DNA of 64,000 bases. It comes from Serilophus lunatus (taxonomy: Eukaryota; Chordata; Aves; Passeriformes; Eurylaimidae). Below the pieces are notes generated by a model. The model did not search any database, was not told the DNA's origin, and worked only from the letters and a program-made list of their open reading frames with translations. The stretch lies in contig VXBA01002621.1 of the NCBI GenBank assembly GCA_013399895.1, positions 179,137 to 243,136 of the forward strand, in the 5' to 3' direction. The first letter of the stretch is position 1. The number at the start of each line of letters is the position of its first letter. This document shows, one piece after another, positions 1 through 15,800 of this stretch. The translations under genes were made by a program, and so were the position numbers.

Positions 1-870
1 ATAAAATAACCATGGTTATCTGCTCAACTTTTTAAAACTCACTGTTGAGTGTCATACATATACAATTCTCTTTGCAGTACCAGAGACTGAAATCTGGTTC
101 TTACCTGAGTTCCGGCTTGATTAAAATTAAAATTTCTGGATATCCTGGATTGCAAAGTTATCCCACCCACAAGAGAAAAAAATACAAGTTTTTAATGTTT
201 AAAGCTTTTTTCATGTGGTCCTAGAGACCACATGCAGGGATGATGGAATAAGCTTGGCAGGAGCACAGTCTGAGAACAAAATGCACAGTGAGGACACCTA
301 AATACCTGCTACATTTCCTATGGACAGAAATTGAGTAGTGCAACAAAACAGCTATTAAAGGAACTGTGGCTTTCAGAGCTGACAGAAATTGTCACAGCAG
401 TGTGTGACATGTGGATATTTTCCCAGATCCTAAGAACATTCAGAGAATTTGATGAGTTTTGGGAATCATACAGCACTTCAATTGAAATTCCTGTGTTAGC
501 TTACTTATACAATTACATACTCTTGAACTGTTTTCATTCCACATAAATATTAAATACTTCTTTGTTTAAACTCATTTATTTAAAAATCTTAAATAAAATG
601 AAATTAAACAAATTTCAAGCTGTTTCTTACAGATTTCTGGTAAACTAGCTGCTCCTTTGACATGTTGCATGTGTAATTTCAACCATGCCCCTATGCGTAA
701 GTGTATATACAGATGCTTTAGGATAACTTTAAACAATGTTCTATAGCTATGGCTGTTTTTGTAATCCAAATAAAGTAGGTAGTGTTTTTATAACTATCAG
801 TTCTTGGGTTATGGAGAATGTCTTCAAATAGAAATGGAAAGAGGTTTATCTTTACAAACAGGTCTCATTC

Positions 871-880
871 CCTTAAATGG
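871..880. promoter_or_regulatory. Perfect CArG box (SRF consensus)
   Basis: CCTTAAATGG fits CC(A/T)6GG exactly. SRF with MRTF cofactors activates smooth- and striated-muscle cytoskeletal genes, and SYNPO2 is reported as an actin/MRTF-responsive gene. The match is visible; its use is inference, because a 10-mer of this degeneracy also occurs by chance. Confidence 0.3.
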
Positions 881-3800
881 AAGTTGTTTCTTTTTTCTTC
901 TGCTTCTTTGGAGAACTGGCTACAAACTGGGAATGGTTATTGTATGACTCATTTGGGAAGAATAGCTACAGTGTAAAAAGTTCAGAAAGGATTTTAATAA
1001 AACCAAACCAAATTATCTTCTGTTTTGGGCATGATAAGGATAGTTTTCTGAAGAGAAAAATATTAAATTTTTTCAGAATGCTGTAAATCAATATAATACT
1101 GTAGTGTTTTGAAGGGAAGGGTGAAAAGGTCAGGAAAGAATAAAACATTTTCCTTTAGTTTCAGTTCTATAGATAAGGCAGAAATCCCCTTTCACAAGCA
1201 AATGTTAATTTACTTTATTCTGGTCTGGCCTGGCAGTGAGCTCACTGCACTCACCAGTGCAAATCAGTGACTGCCAAAAACACACCTGGAGCTTGGGAAC
1301 AATCCCTTACTGAGCTGTGCACAGATAATGGGACTTTCCTCCTGCACCCAACATGCTTCAGCTACCTGGCAATTCCTCAAATCTTCCACACTGTAAGTCA
1401 AGCTGTCCACAAGAATAAAATGATTTCAATAAAACTACATTAATGCCATAGCAGCTGTGCTGTGGACTAGATACTGCAAATGCTACAAGTAAATATATTA
1501 CTCATTGCATTGTTTTTCCCCACAGTGGCATAAAGGATACAATAATAAAGTTAGGACAGAAAGAGGCCTTTTCCATCTTACATTGTTCATGATACAGCAT
1601 TTGAGACTTTGGGCAAAGGGACCTAAAGGAAGTGGTCTCATCCCTTCTGGCTTTTGCTCACTGTGAGTGGTCAGAAAGCAGGAGACAGTGTTCAAGAAAT
1701 CATTGCATCCTTTCACTGCAACACTCATCTTAGTTTTTACAGCTTTACAAATGAAATCCTGTCTCCAATATGCCCCTTCCAGTTCTGCTTTCCTCTGTGC
1801 TGCAGTACCCAAGTATCCTGTCTTTCAGGGAGAGAAACTGGTGTTACATCTCACAAAGCTAAGTTTTCACAGGGTTTGGGATTTGTTCATATTAGGAATA
1901 TGCATTGAAAAAGTGCAGGCTCACTGCTGCAGCAGCTGGCTGAGGAATCCTGGCTGTTCAGCAAGTGTTCCATGCAAGACATGGGAAAATGCACATTTTC
2001 AAGTTCAGGACTAGCTTTTGCATACTGCTGCTCTAGTAAGATTTTAAAAGATGTTTATTTTCTTTCTCCTTAGTGCACATACACTGTAAGGTAATTTGTT
2101 CTATTTGCCACTTGCAGTCAAGGCACATTTTGTGTTCCCTTAAATTTCAAACAACTGTTACATGGTTTTTGATGTGAAAGTGCATGTCTGGTATTGGCCA
2201 TTAATATGAAGATTCCCAAAGTGCTGGTAGGACTTGTTGCATTGTTTTTTTTCTTTAATTTCTCAAGTTGTAGCACTATGGAACTTTTCCCTGAGCGTTT
2301 CTCCTAAGATTGCTCCAGCTGAGGTTGAAGTTAATAGAAAGTGACCAAGTGATTTCCATGGGAGTTTCACATTTGGAAAGCAAAAACACAACTGTATTTT
2401 GGCAAGACTGTTTATGTATCTGAACTCCCATTCCTAGGAAGTTTACAGGAAAATGCTGAAGGTTTCAAATTACTATGAGACTAACTGCATTTGAATATTC
2501 TCTTCAATATATCCAGAATATCCTGTGTGTTCAAAAGCTAAGTTTTTAAAGGCAAAAATGCTTCAAAGCCCTCTCCACTCCACTGCCAACTTGCTCATGT
2601 TGGAGCAGTTAAGAATGTCCTGGGCAAACAAGGTTCATGGATGTGTCACAAGCACTCAGTTTTCTGCAGACCCAGGAATCTTGCATAACTTGAGATGACT
2701 CTGTGCTTTACAGTGTAGCCCAGGACTGTAAAGCAGGATGTGCGCTGCTGATGCTTTATGAGGCACCTTTGGTGCTCAGAGATCTACAGCCATAATTCAC
2801 CATTGGAGTAGATTGAATTTGGATATTCTAAATGGATTTTGAAAAAAACAAACTAAAAACAATATTACAACAGATAGCAAAAGAAAGTCTGTACTTCGTG
2901 CCTATCCTGGACCTGATTGCCAGGGAGCTGTGGGAGGGAGAAGGCTGGCAGCACACAGGGAAATAATTCAGCTGAATTCAATTAGAGTGCATCAGTAGAA
3001 CTAAGTGAAGTATTAAAATAAACAGGCCCCCTAAACCAGCAATGGGTATGACCAGGAATTGAAGCCTTTGCAGACTTGTTTTCTACCATTTTGAGCTGTA
3101 AGTGCATTGCACACTGGCATCTGTGCTCAGGACAGGACTATGTTTATGTTGAGCCCCCTTGGCCCCTCTGACATTGGTCAGAGATCCACAGCAGTGTTGG
3201 CAGCGGTGTAGGTGTTCATCAGCAAGCAAATACCTCATTGCAATTTATAATAGGCATTCCCTGCATACTAAAGCCAGAAATCTGGGAAGAAACTGGATGC
3301 AAGTGAGAAAGTACTGCTTGTAATCGAGACCAGTGGTTTTTTTGAGAAATTATTTTACTACTGCTTAAACTTCTTTGACAGTAAATTTTATAGATAGTTA
3401 TGTCTGAATGAAAAATCCCAGTGAGAAAACTTATTGATACATGAGAATAGGTAAGAGAAGGGCATATACTGGAAGAGGTTGTTAGGTCATCTGTGCAGGA
3501 GAGTAACACAATCTCCAGGAGAGACAATGGAGATACTTCCCAGTGTTGAATAAAAACATTGGCTTTTGGGTGGTATTCTGGAATTATGATTTCCTGCTTT
3601 TAAAAAAAGAATAATAAATATAAACACAAGCTCATGAAGAGAACTGAGAAAACAGGCTTATCAAAAATGTTAGGGCAGGAAGCAGCATACATTTTGTATC
3701 TGGAGAAAAAGACTCCAAAAAAAGTGTAGATAGCTCTCCATAAAAAAATGTTACATCAAACTGTTCTGGAATTTGCAGCTGAGCTCCCATTTCCTTCAAA

Positions 3801-6800
3801 GGTTCAAGATGACACGTTTCTGCAAAGCAGGGTTCTCAAAGTTTGCAAAAGGCTAATGGTTTAGTTTATATTTTTCCTACTGCAAATCAAATGACTGACG
3901 GAGGTAAAACATATAATTTCAAAGCTAAGTCCTTTCCCCTACTTCCTTTCCTGCCTCCTCCTAGTGCTGCACTCCATGAGTTTCTGAGTTCTCCTATGCA
4001 TTATTTAGCAGCCCCAGATCGTAGCAGCACAAAATTACACACAGACAGCAGAAGTCCAACTTGGTGCATTTTGGAAACCTTTGTGGTAGAAAACAGATAA
4101 TTCTGTTGGAGGAAAATCTCCATATATATCCAATATATAAGATACCTTTTGCCTGCTTTTTTGCTGTTATAAGTAAAACCCAAAAATGTTTGAAAGATTT
4201 TTTTTCCCCCCAAGTAATACCTTTTTTGGTTATGGACCAGTGGTGCTGACAAATATCTAATGCTTGCCAGGAGCTGAAATACTAAATGTCAATCTATTCT
4301 ACTTTTGACAGTACACATGCAAGATGTGGCCATATCTGTAAAACACCATTTTCCAGCATGCTCCTTTAGAAGATCTAAAATTAAAACTGCAAGAGAAAAC
4401 ATGGCCAGTTTCAAACTTTGTTGTACAACTGCTATAATTACTTCTGAAAAAAAAATTGCCTGATGCACAGAACAAGAGTGACAATAGGTACTGTCAATCA
4501 AAGTGTATGACCAGTTATGTACTCTCCAAGATAATGAAGTCAAAAAAATTATTTCAACTTCCTGTCTTGACCCATTTCAAACTTCTGCAATGTGAGTGAG
4601 ATGGCTGTAGCATTCTGTGCTTATAGATTAGAAGGCATTTGGATGCCAGGACCAAATTCTTAGCTTGAGTCCAAGACTGTTCCAGCAAACTCATTTTAGA
4701 AACATGTTTAGTTCTTGTATTGATGTGATTGGCAGAACTGATTAATGGCAATGGAACCATGCTGAAGGGCTCCAGTGGAAGAGCTGGTTCCAGTGGTTAT
4801 TGCAGTAGACAGAAAGAGCTGATGAGAGTTATGGGTTCATACAGAATAATTCCATTTAGCACTACAGGCTAAATTACAGGGTATAAACTTACGAGTCAGA
4901 TCTAGCATTTTCTGGAAATGTGTATTGAAACCCAGGTTTCCAAACTGTTCTTTGTCTGCAAACCTGCCTTCCATCAGATCTGAAATGTTAAGTGGATCAC
5001 TTCTGAACATGTTTTACAGTCAGAGCCTCATCTTATCTCACTTTCTCTCGTTCTTCCCCAGGCTCTGACACCAACAGTGGGCTCCTCTAATTTACTTCTG
5101 CATAGAGCACTTCTGCCACGAGCACACAACTTCTGCCCTTGAATAATCCACTTCTAAAGTATCTTTTTCTGAAAACCTGTCTTCAAACATCTCGCATTGC
5201 TTAGTCTAACCTAACTCCTAAACTAAGTGTTCCTCTATTTTTTTCTACTCTGCCCTTGTCTTTTTGAGCCTTTTGTTTTATAGTCTTCCACATATATATA
5301 TCAACTACACCAACTAACATTGACTCTCACATCACCTGTGGTGTTATGGTCCTTTTTTTGGTCATTTCTACCACAGGAAACAGCTCCACTGTGCTTCCCT
5401 CCTGTTCAACAGCATATACCTCCTTTCCTGACATTTCCCATCCTTCAGCTCTCAAGTGTTTTAAGGAAAAGAATTGAACAGGAATGTTTGAAAGAAATTG
5501 TTCTGGGTAAAGGTACTGGGAAGCCACAGTACGTGATGGAGACAAGAGCTGTGACTGGGATTGTGAGTGTTATCCAAGGGGGAAGAACAGTAACTTAAAT
5601 GTATTAACTGCTTCACTACAACTGCTGTGTGCACTAGGAGATGTAAATGATAATGACAGTAGATTAAACTTGGTTCATAAGCCTTCCAACAGACTCAGTA
5701 TGACATTCTTTTTCATTTATGCAGCTGAGCAAGTTTACTTCAGCCAGCGGGTGGGGGGGTCTATGAAAACTATTTGGATTGTGGAACAAGGACACATCTG
5801 TACAGCTGAGATAGCTTTGAAGAGATGCCAAATTTGTTTGGGGATTTTTGTGGGATATCTTTTAATAAGCTTAAGGCTCTCCTGAAAGAATCCTAATATT
5901 GCTTCTGCCTCTCACACCAAAAATAGCCCCCAAATGATAACTGCATCAGGGACAGCCATTTTTATGGCCCAATAGATAAAGAATCACAAAGCAGAACAGT
6001 ATATAAACAAATAATTGAATAGAACTAGTTTACAAATCATGCATTCAAACAATCAAGCACACCTTTGAAAGTATTGATACAAAATGCAGAAGTTGCCAAG
6101 TCCCAGCAAAAATCACCTATAGATGTTTGCAAGTAGCAATATCCAATTACTGTATGCTTCAGAATTTAACCAGGCTTGGCAAGAAGAGGGAAAAACAAAA
6201 ATATGCTCATATTCTGGCAATTTACAGCATTAACCAAATAAAACCATCTTGTCCTATTTAGGAAATCTTTTTGTCTAGATTTCTTTGTTTGGGTTCAATA
6301 ATGTAACTGCAGGCTGATCCATAATGACAATAAGCTTCATTCCAAGTGCAGCATGTGAATGCAGACACAGATGCTGCTTCACTGCTTGTCCATAAGGAAT
6401 ATTGTAAACGGACTATTAGACTCTGAAAAAAATCAGTGTATTGGCAGCACCTTTCAGAATTTGGTAGTATTCCTGATTTACTGTGTTTGTACACAAAATA
6501 GTAAGGTACACAGCTTTCAAGACAGTGTATCAAATTCTCCTACCACAGAAACGTTCTAGCTTGGATGGGCTGGATTGTGTTCAGGGTTTTGGGAGAAGAA
6601 AAAGTTCCAGTTCGTTCTGAGCAGATAAATTTGGACAGCAAGGGACCCCAGGTGTGCTCTGCAGTGTTTTATGGGCTTGTACTGAGAACATTGTGCTACT
6701 CAGTCCAAGACAGGCCTGTGCTACTCCATATCTCAACAGTGGGCATGAGAGCTCCCTCACAATGGTTAATAGGTGGAAACACCGGCAAGTGTGGCTATTT

Positions 6801-9800
6801 TCCTTCTGTTTTTTCTGTCTCCCATATTACATCAATCTAAATTTTAATGTTCAATTTAAAATTATTAGAGATTCTGATTCAAATGGACTTTAATGTCTAA
6901 CATTCTTTCGGTCACATAAGGATTGTTGCTTTGACTCCTCCTTTTTCTGAAATCTTTTGTGTCAAGAACTAACTGGAAACATCAGGCTTCCAGTTCTCTG
7001 TTCAGATTTGCATTTGAGCCTCAGAAGGATGCAAGGGGTAAAGCGTATTGGAATTCCTTACAAAGCCCTAATGGAACCTGTGCTTTTAGTTCTGTGGCCA
7101 CTGTGGGAGAAATGGCTCCACTCCCCACAGAGCCACCCAGCAATCCTCTTTCACAAGTAATTGGACACAGTAGACCTTGGTAGCAACATCACACACAGGG
7201 CAGTCATATGGTACTGCATCTTATCTTTGAGCTTTTTTTTTTTTTTCTTGGATGAGCTTGTATTTTCAGTCCTAACACGAATTCAATACGATTTTTGGCA
7301 AAAACCCCAAGGCTAGTTCTGTGCCAGAACAGCCCAGGATAAATGTGTCAGAACCTATTTTCATCTGCTTATTTCAGTCTTCCAGAACAACATTCAAAGT
7401 CTTCTCTCTATCCAGAATTATGCCTACCTTGAATGGTTTGTTTATTTGTACCCAGGATATCTAGGCAACAAGTGGACAATGAGTACCCATGACCTGGTAA
7501 AACTGTATTGTGTTAAGCTGTACATATCCAACTCTTTCTGGTGCCAAGAGATGAAATCAAACACAAAATCTAGACCACAAACATGGAGTTAGGGGTTTCT
7601 AGTGTTATCTCCATCTCTTTCTTCAAGAAATTCATACCTCTACCACCTGGCGTCTCTGAAAGGAACAAGTGTAGCTTTAACTTCTGATGCAAATCCTGCA
7701 GGAGGTTTGTGGCACCTGATGAGCTGTAGTTCTGCATAGAGGCTCTGGCATATCGTGGAACACCACTGTGTGGGGTCTGTCAGGCAGTTCACTCTAAGGT
7801 TGGTTAATTTGCCCCTGTATCCCAGTCCTGGAACTGGGAGTACTGGGAAGCACCATGGAGCACACAGGAGCTGCTTGGACATGTGTGGTGGAACCAGATT
7901 TATTAGTCCAAGCTCAGTGCTGTTGCTGCAGCCAGCTGTGGGAGCTGGGTGAAGTGGATATAATAGAGAACAAATCTGGCCAAATTTTCAAGTATGGCTT
8001 GGCCTCCAAACTGTTGGGAATCATTACTGTGTAATATATTAGATGTGCTTGAATAAGTTACATCTCTTGTTTTCTTGGACAATGGAACAATCTTCCTTCT
8101 TTTACGTACTATAAATTACTGTAAAATACAAATTGAGATATCCTGTTGATATGTGGGTTTGCTTTCTGGTTTTGTTTGGTTTGGTTGTTATGCCTGGTTT
8201 CTAACAAAGCATAACTTTCAGTCCACATTCATGTCAGCAATGGCCTTATTTGAAACAGCAGTTCTTCTCAAGGTGCCTCACAGGGTGATGACCCTTAATT
8301 CCAGAAATCCCAGCTCTGATTAAAGCCACATGAAACGAGTTCATCTTTGTAACCCTGCACTAATGTATCGCCTGCTCTCCTCAAACACACAAAAAGCTTG
8401 CACTAAACCTGCACTTACTCATTTTTACATTGGTCACATTTTCTTAAGCTTTATCTCTCTGTTTCAGTTCAAGCTCCAAATCAGGTACAGAATTGTGAAG
8501 TACACTATGAGGTAGATCAAAAACCAGATCCAGAATTTATTCATCTAAAAAAAAAGGCTTTTTCTGTTTTTTTGATAGATTAGTTCTATCTTCATATATA
8601 TTCTATCTATATATTTTTAACAAAAATAGAAAAATCCTAGAATTTATAAATAAAGTGAGAATCTCAGTATCTCATGAGTAATGAATATCTACTTTGCTCT
8701 TTCTTGGTTTACTTCTTACATAAGATCATCATATAAAGGAGACAGCACAGACACTGTGTAAAGGTTTATCTGACCAGTAACTTGTGAGTTAGGTAGGAAG
8801 GAAACTTTCAGTGCTGTCTCTGTAAAAGTAGGCACCTCTCTCTGTGATCTTCCACAACATCAAATTTAAGTGCTGTCAACAAGGATAAATTTTACAGTCA
8901 CAAGTATTCCTCCTGAATGGGAGCAGAGTCCTTTTCATTTTAAATTCAAGAACAAAACCATTTCTTCCTATGAGACGAGGTCTCCTGCTTTCTCTTTCTT
9001 CATACGTAAGCTGCTTTTATCTTCCTTAGGGTTATAAGGACATGAAGCCATATACTTCAAGTCAGTGGCTATTCCTGTCCCTCCCAAAAGTAGCTGGCTA
9101 GAATGGAGAGAGGGAAACAAATGGAACACAGAAGGCAAGAGCAAAACCACAAGGTCCTTGGAGAATAGAAAATTGAAAGAAAAAAGGAGGCAACACACAA
9201 CTGCCACCACTAGTGACTGTACAATCATTAAAGAAGAACTGTGAGGAGCTCCTCCAGATTTATCACACATTTTAATACAAGATCAGCAAATGTGATGCAG
9301 GGCTTTTCAACATGACAACTATGGCCCCAGTCACATTATAACAGTAAACCTAAATCCAACAAAGACTATCCCTTATGAATTCTCTACCCCTGGGAGTGAT
9401 CACTACCTTCACTTCTGCTGCTTATTGAAAGTTGGTAAGACCTCCAATGATCATAATTTTGCAATTCCCATTTAAACCCCTACACCCTTTTCTTTGGTTC
9501 TAAAGCAGCTGCTCTGATCATGCAGGCTTTGTATCAATCCAAGTTTAAGAAATGCCACTGGAGATGGACCAGTCCAGAGGGACATTTGTGGAAATTGATT
9601 AACACTGATAACTTTACTTTTCATATCCACATTCTTTTTATCCACCTTTCCTTTTCCTGGAAAAAAAAAAAATCCTATCTAGCACTTACCTCTTTAACAG
9701 ATAAAGAAATGAAGCATTTCTAAAATTTAAAGTGTCAGCAGAACCCCAGCTCCATCATCACTGTTCAGTACTTTCAAGAAGAATCCAGAATGAGTATAAA

Positions 9801-12800
9801 AGATATGAAATAATGTGTAAGTGATCCTCCAATAGGATAATATCTAATTTATTGTAGTTGCTGTTTCTGGCTTCCAGTTAGTAAACTAATGCTGAGTGCT
9901 ATCTTTTCTGAGAGAAACACGTACTGTTATATGCTTTTCTGACTTTCACAGTGTACCCACTGGTGATTACTTGCAATACTAAGCCATTTCTAAACCAGTT
10001 TAGATTAGTTACAGCACACAGAATAATATTATCTTAAATAGCTGCTCACAAAAGCTGTCAGATGATGTAGGGGGCTTTTCTTTAGAGGAGAAAATGCAGA
10101 CAGAAGATTCAAATGGTAAAACACCAACCAAACCAAAGGTTTTCTGATTTATGTTCTGTTTACAGGTGTGTTTCCTCAAGACTGTGAAGTGCTAATTATC
10201 CCCAAGGCTAAAAGCAAATTCCTCATATAATAAATGCTAAGCATAATGCAGCCACTACAGTTACAATACTGCAAAAATCAGTTGATCCTCTAATAGTTCA
10301 AACTGTAGCTGCAAAAATACTTCTGCTCATTGAATTATGACACAGGAACCCATTGTGAGCCTCAGAAAGCAATTCACTCTTTCTAATTTTCCATCAGACC
10401 TTGCAATCTTGTCTAAACATTAAATTCCATTTTTAAAAAAGATGTAAAACGTGTTTCAAAAACAGAAGAGTAATCCAATACTGGTTTTTAAAATTGTGGT
10501 TTCACTTTCTGTAGGAAGCAAATGTTCCTGTAGGGATCACCTGAAGGAATGCCAAATACCCATGAGAGACTTCAATACTGCATTTCACAGGGAAGTGCAA
10601 ACCTCTTCATAAATAAGCAAGCTAGGGGAGTCTTAGCTTAGTTTCAAATCAGCCTGAAATTGCTTTGTTGTTTCTTTGGTTTTCATGTGGAACCAAGTGA
10701 AACAGAGCAATCTTAATAGAGTTTTGCTAGGAGATTTCAATTTCCAAGCATAGAAGCTGTTTACACAGAATTTAAGTTTTCGCAGCCATTCTTGTGACTT
10801 TGATATGTGAAGCTATAGAAGCAACATACTTAAGGGATCATAATTGAATGGAGGACAAGTATCACTTCTACCTTCCTCTTCTAAACATCTGCAAAAGATA
10901 ACGAGAAAGCTACTATTATTAATTTATCCCAATGTTTGATTTCTTAAACATTTGCATTAGTTATGCCTACAGAACAAGCAGCTCTGCACAAGATATACCA
11001 CAGCCACTGTAGAATACACAGCCCACAATATCTATTCCTATCTGCTCTCTCAGGCAGCAGCTGCAAATGACATGCACTAACAATGGTCATAACTCAGCAG
11101 AGAGCTCAAGCACGTAAGTTGTGCAAATACACAAGCATTAATTAATGCAACAGCTCTCTGCTTCCAGTCACATTAATGCTGCTACAGTTGAAGAACAGCA
11201 CATATTACTGTTAGGCAGTATGCAGTCACATCCCTGTGAACACAGTGAAACATAAGATCAGAAGTCAACAGAAGTCAACACTACTTCATATTCTATTGCC
11301 ACAAAACTCAAAGTTTTCCTGTGCCCACATGAGACTCTACAAATCAATGTATTTGCCATACCAGTCCAAACAGCAAATCCTCACAAGTATCAAAAACACA
11401 CTAATCTTTTCTTCCTTTTTCCAAGAGAATCATAACTTGAGTTCTAACTTTAATTTCCTGAAGTGATTTCAAGTGTCAAACTCCTGCATACACTACAGAA
11501 AGAACAGGACAGAATGGAAAGTACATAACAGACTGTCACAGGCCATTGGGGAACTGCTGAGTCCCAGCGACAATGGAAAAGGTGGGTTTCTGCAGTTAAA
11601 ACCTGGAGCCACCTAGGTGCAGATGCCACGAATTTAGGCACCCACTCACAGGATTTAGAAATGCAGATGTGGAGAAATAGTTATGCCAGCAGCGCTTTTT
11701 GTGCAGACTTGGTCCAGGCTAGAATAAATCAAATGCAGAAGACTCTGAGCTCTGAGACCTGGCAGTCATCTTCTCCCTTCTGCTAGAGCATACATGGACA
11801 TGAGTGTCTTCTTTTTTTTGTTTCTAGGAGACACAGGTTGAACAATTGAAAAAAAAAAAGGTACCATGTTGAATATGCAAAGAGATAACAAGATATCTTG
11901 GGAATGAGTGCACCCAAGTAAAAGATAAACATTGAAAAAAAGGAAAACAGAACTGAGTGAAGGACTTTTTAGCACCAGGAGACTCTAGCGAGTAGGTAAA
12001 AATGATGCTAAAATGGGAAGAGTTAATAACCTTACCCTTGAACAGGGAACTGTGGTTCACCATCAGAGCAGAAAAAACCCCCGTAAAAACCCCGAGTCTT
12101 GTTAAACTTTAAAAGTGTAATATAGATGCAAAGCTTAAATCTTATCCATGTATCACTTTCTGCAGAGCCCAGCTCGTGCCTTCACATCAAAGAGCATTGG
12201 AATGAGGCCTGCTGTCTGGCAGCCCAGTGCCTGGCTGAGCCTTAGCTCCTTGTGGATTTACAGGAGTGCTGTATCCCAGCCCAGGGCCGGCATGGTCTGG
12301 CTGCCAATCTGTAGTTTATCTTTTAAGGATGGAAACTCAAAGGGCTGGAGCTTGAGCTGAGGCTCAGGAGTTCCTTGCATGCATGAGCTGTGGAGCACTG
12401 CTGAGGATGTAAGTCTGGACAATCCTTCCAGAGGTCCTTACACCACTGCAGTTTCTAGTGCTGAGCACCAAAAGGGCAGAGTTACACATGAAAATGCAGG
12501 TAACAAGAAATGCTGACTCTCGTTTTTGCTAGTTGTCCTGGGGTCACTGTGAGGGAGGGGGCTCCATTCCCCTCGGAGCCAGCGATATTTTAACAAACTA
12601 TCAGAATGGAAGCTTACACAAAAGTTTGGAAAGAAGAATTTATAGTCTCTAAATGCCATGTGAAACTGTTGCATAGAGGGTGGATTCTGTTCCCATTGTA
12701 AGCTCTTCTCTATATTGTATGACTATTCATATCTGATTTATCTGGAGAGAAAAAACACCATAAAAAAATCCCCCAAAGCCACTAGTGATCTAATGAGGAC

Positions 12801-15800
12801 TTTTGTACACAATGACTTTAAAGTTTTTCAACTTGCTTTACTCCTTGACATGATTTATGGATGGCCCTGCTGGTTAGCTTCAGTGCACCACAAGGGACCA
12901 GGCTTCCAAACTAACTGGATCCCATTTGTTTGTGGCATATTTAGACAACAGTTTCCTGGGGGATCTTCTTTCTCTTGTTCAATTTCTCATTTCACTAAAC
13001 ACTGTCCAAGTGCTACAGAGATGCATTCATTACAATTTTCTTATTGAAGGAACATATTTCTTTTATCAGTTTGCACAAACTATTTTCATCTTTTAGTGGA
13101 GAATATTAAGGATAGTAAACAGTAAGTCCCACTCTCTCGCAGCAGAATATGAGTAATTTTGATTGGAATTAGTATCTATTTTTCCAGCCAGCTCTGGAAG
13201 AATCAGCACTGTGTCAGGTCCAATTACAAGCAGACTTATTGGAAACATTTTCTTTTCAGCAACAATTGCAGCCATCTGAAAATGTGTGTGGGTGTCCATG
13301 CACTTATATTTTTCTACACTTTGGAGAGGGAGCTCTCCCTGGCAGCTTTAAACAGCGATAAGCAGGCAAAAAACATCAATAAATATCATCAGGGTAAATG
13401 ACCTACTTGAGAACAGGGAGATCTCAGTGTGTTACCAGACAAGGGAGCATAGGATGGGAAGCACTGCTAAGGCCATCCATTGTGATTACAGGACATTAAA
13501 GCATGTGTTCAATACTTAATCTGTTTACCTTAAGAACACAGCACAAAAGAAGGTATTTGAGGGCAAAATACAGTCTGGGAAAAAAAATAACTCAATTCAT
13601 CATTAAATAAAAACAATCCAACCTGTTTAAAACAGTCAATGTAAGGTCACCTAAACAGTGATGTCTGCAGTCTGTGGAAAAAAGGAATAATTGTAAAAAT
13701 CATCTCTTAAATCTGTTTTATTTTGGGATTCCAGGATATGAAGAAAATCATATTAATAACATCCTCTGTAAAAAAAGAAAAAGTACAGACCAGGAGGCTC
13801 ACGGGATCGCAGTGACTCGGAGTTTATACTTTAGGGTAATGCTCTCTAAAGACTCTTCTCTTTGAACATTTCATTGCTTGGCTTTTGTACAGTAAGTATC
13901 TGTGAGATTTCAGGCTGACCTTTAGCTTTTGGAAATCCCGGAGTCTGTGCTTGCAGAACAGCTAAACAGAAGAAGGAAAAACAATGAGGAATGTTTTGTT
14001 ATGGGGTAGACTAATTTCTTTTAAATAAAGGAAACATTGCTGATTCAACAAAACACATCAAGAGGAGCCTGAAGTGGAAAGTAAGGGAAATGTTTGACTC
14101 AACAAGCAAAATTTAAGTCAAGGGACATTTTTCTACAGATGGCTGACAATGGTGGCCACTACACAGAGGGTAAGTGAAGAGGTATTTCTTTAGCCCTGCC
14201 TTTACTTGGATTTCTGGATTGCATATGGCCCCCACAGCCAATGCCTTTTCCAGCTGCATGTCAAATCCAGTGCATTATCCTTTACCAGGGAATGTCTCAT
14301 TTACTTGCTGGGGGCAATCTACTGTGGAGGAGCACTTAACACACAAGAAAACTGCAGGATCATCACAATGGTTGCCAAGCTCCCTGCTGGAACTGCCCTT
14401 GCAACTCATATCTCTCAGGCTGGACTAAGAGGTAGGAAGGGGTAACAGCTGCCTTCTGCCCTTCGATCATCTCCTTATCTGTAGGGAGGTGTGTACCAAT
14501 GTTCTAGTCAATATTCACCCAATCTAAGCTTCTTCTAAAGGAAAAAAAAAAACCAAAACCAAAACCCAAACTACAGCTAACAATTGTCTTACTATGAGTG
14601 AGCAAGCTCAATGCCCTTTTGAGTTCTCACAAGTCTACTTAAAGCACTGCTAAGATTAGAATGCTGTCCTTTTTAATTCATCACAATCTCAATAGCTTAG
14701 GCTGAGACAATCCCAGTGGGTTTCAGACCTACTTTTCCCAGTAGACTGCTTTAAGGGACTTTTATACTGGGAAATGTAACTAATGACTTGTTTGTTCTCA
14801 TATGTGGCTGTGGACAGCAGAGGTCCAAAAGAAATACAAGAGTTGTTTACGTTAAGATAAAGCCCTGCTGTAAAATGTCATCTCATTTATGATTTCTTCC
14901 ATAAATTTAGATCACTCAGAACCAGATGCTTCTTATTCAGAGTGATTAATTGTAAGAAAACTTCTTAATATCTGTGTTTCAAGTTTCTCACTTAATTTCA
15001 TTTGAGTGTGAAAACAGACAGGAATGAGGTGCAGAGAAAAAATATTGTTCCAGAAGAACAATGGAATAATTTTTCACTTCACAACCTGGAGAACTCTCAG
15101 CTCTTCAAAGCCCAGTACTGTAGGGTTGTCAAAACTGGTATGAACTTCTCATATTTCCTTTGGACATTATTGAAATAACTTATAATTAAAAACTATGAAT
15201 GCTTTGAATGGAAAAGTTGAGTTAGAGAAAAATGAGAAGCAGGAGTGTAGAAGAAAGAAGTCAGAACAGAGAGCTGCAGTGCCTTGTGTATGTGCATGTC
15301 CAATTTAGTTGATGATTTCCTTATCTACCTCAGCATTTGAATTTGAGCAGATCAACCATATGAGGGCTATAATTTATGTTATCCATACAGCATAACTTGC
15401 TTCCAGGTATTTCCTCTTTTTGTGAGGTACCATAAGGCAAAGAATAACTTGGAATACTCATCAAGCAAGAGGATCCTCTTACAAGAATAGATAATAAAGG
15501 TCTTCTGAGGGTGGTATGACTGGATGCAAAGCTAGTATCATGCCCAGAGGGACAGGAGAAATTGCCTAGAAAGGAAATAAAATTTAAAAAAAATCCTGCT
15601 TGTCAGAATTGGCCAGGAAACAGAGTTTCCATTCTACTACTTTCTTTAGGTGTATCTTCAAGTTTTAGTAATTTCAGTTTTTATTTATCCTATTTGAAAC
15701 TGCTGCACTCTTTTTAATGACAACTGACATAACTAAGCCAACTTCATGTGAGTAAGTCACTGAAGTAGCATTGATTTCTGCTTTATTACAAGAGATTTTG

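Noticed and set aside
2704..2733. 9-bp perfect inverted repeat GCTTTACAG/CTGTAAAGC
   Set aside because: Too short for a microRNA precursor and not flanked by further pairing; expected by chance in 64 kb.
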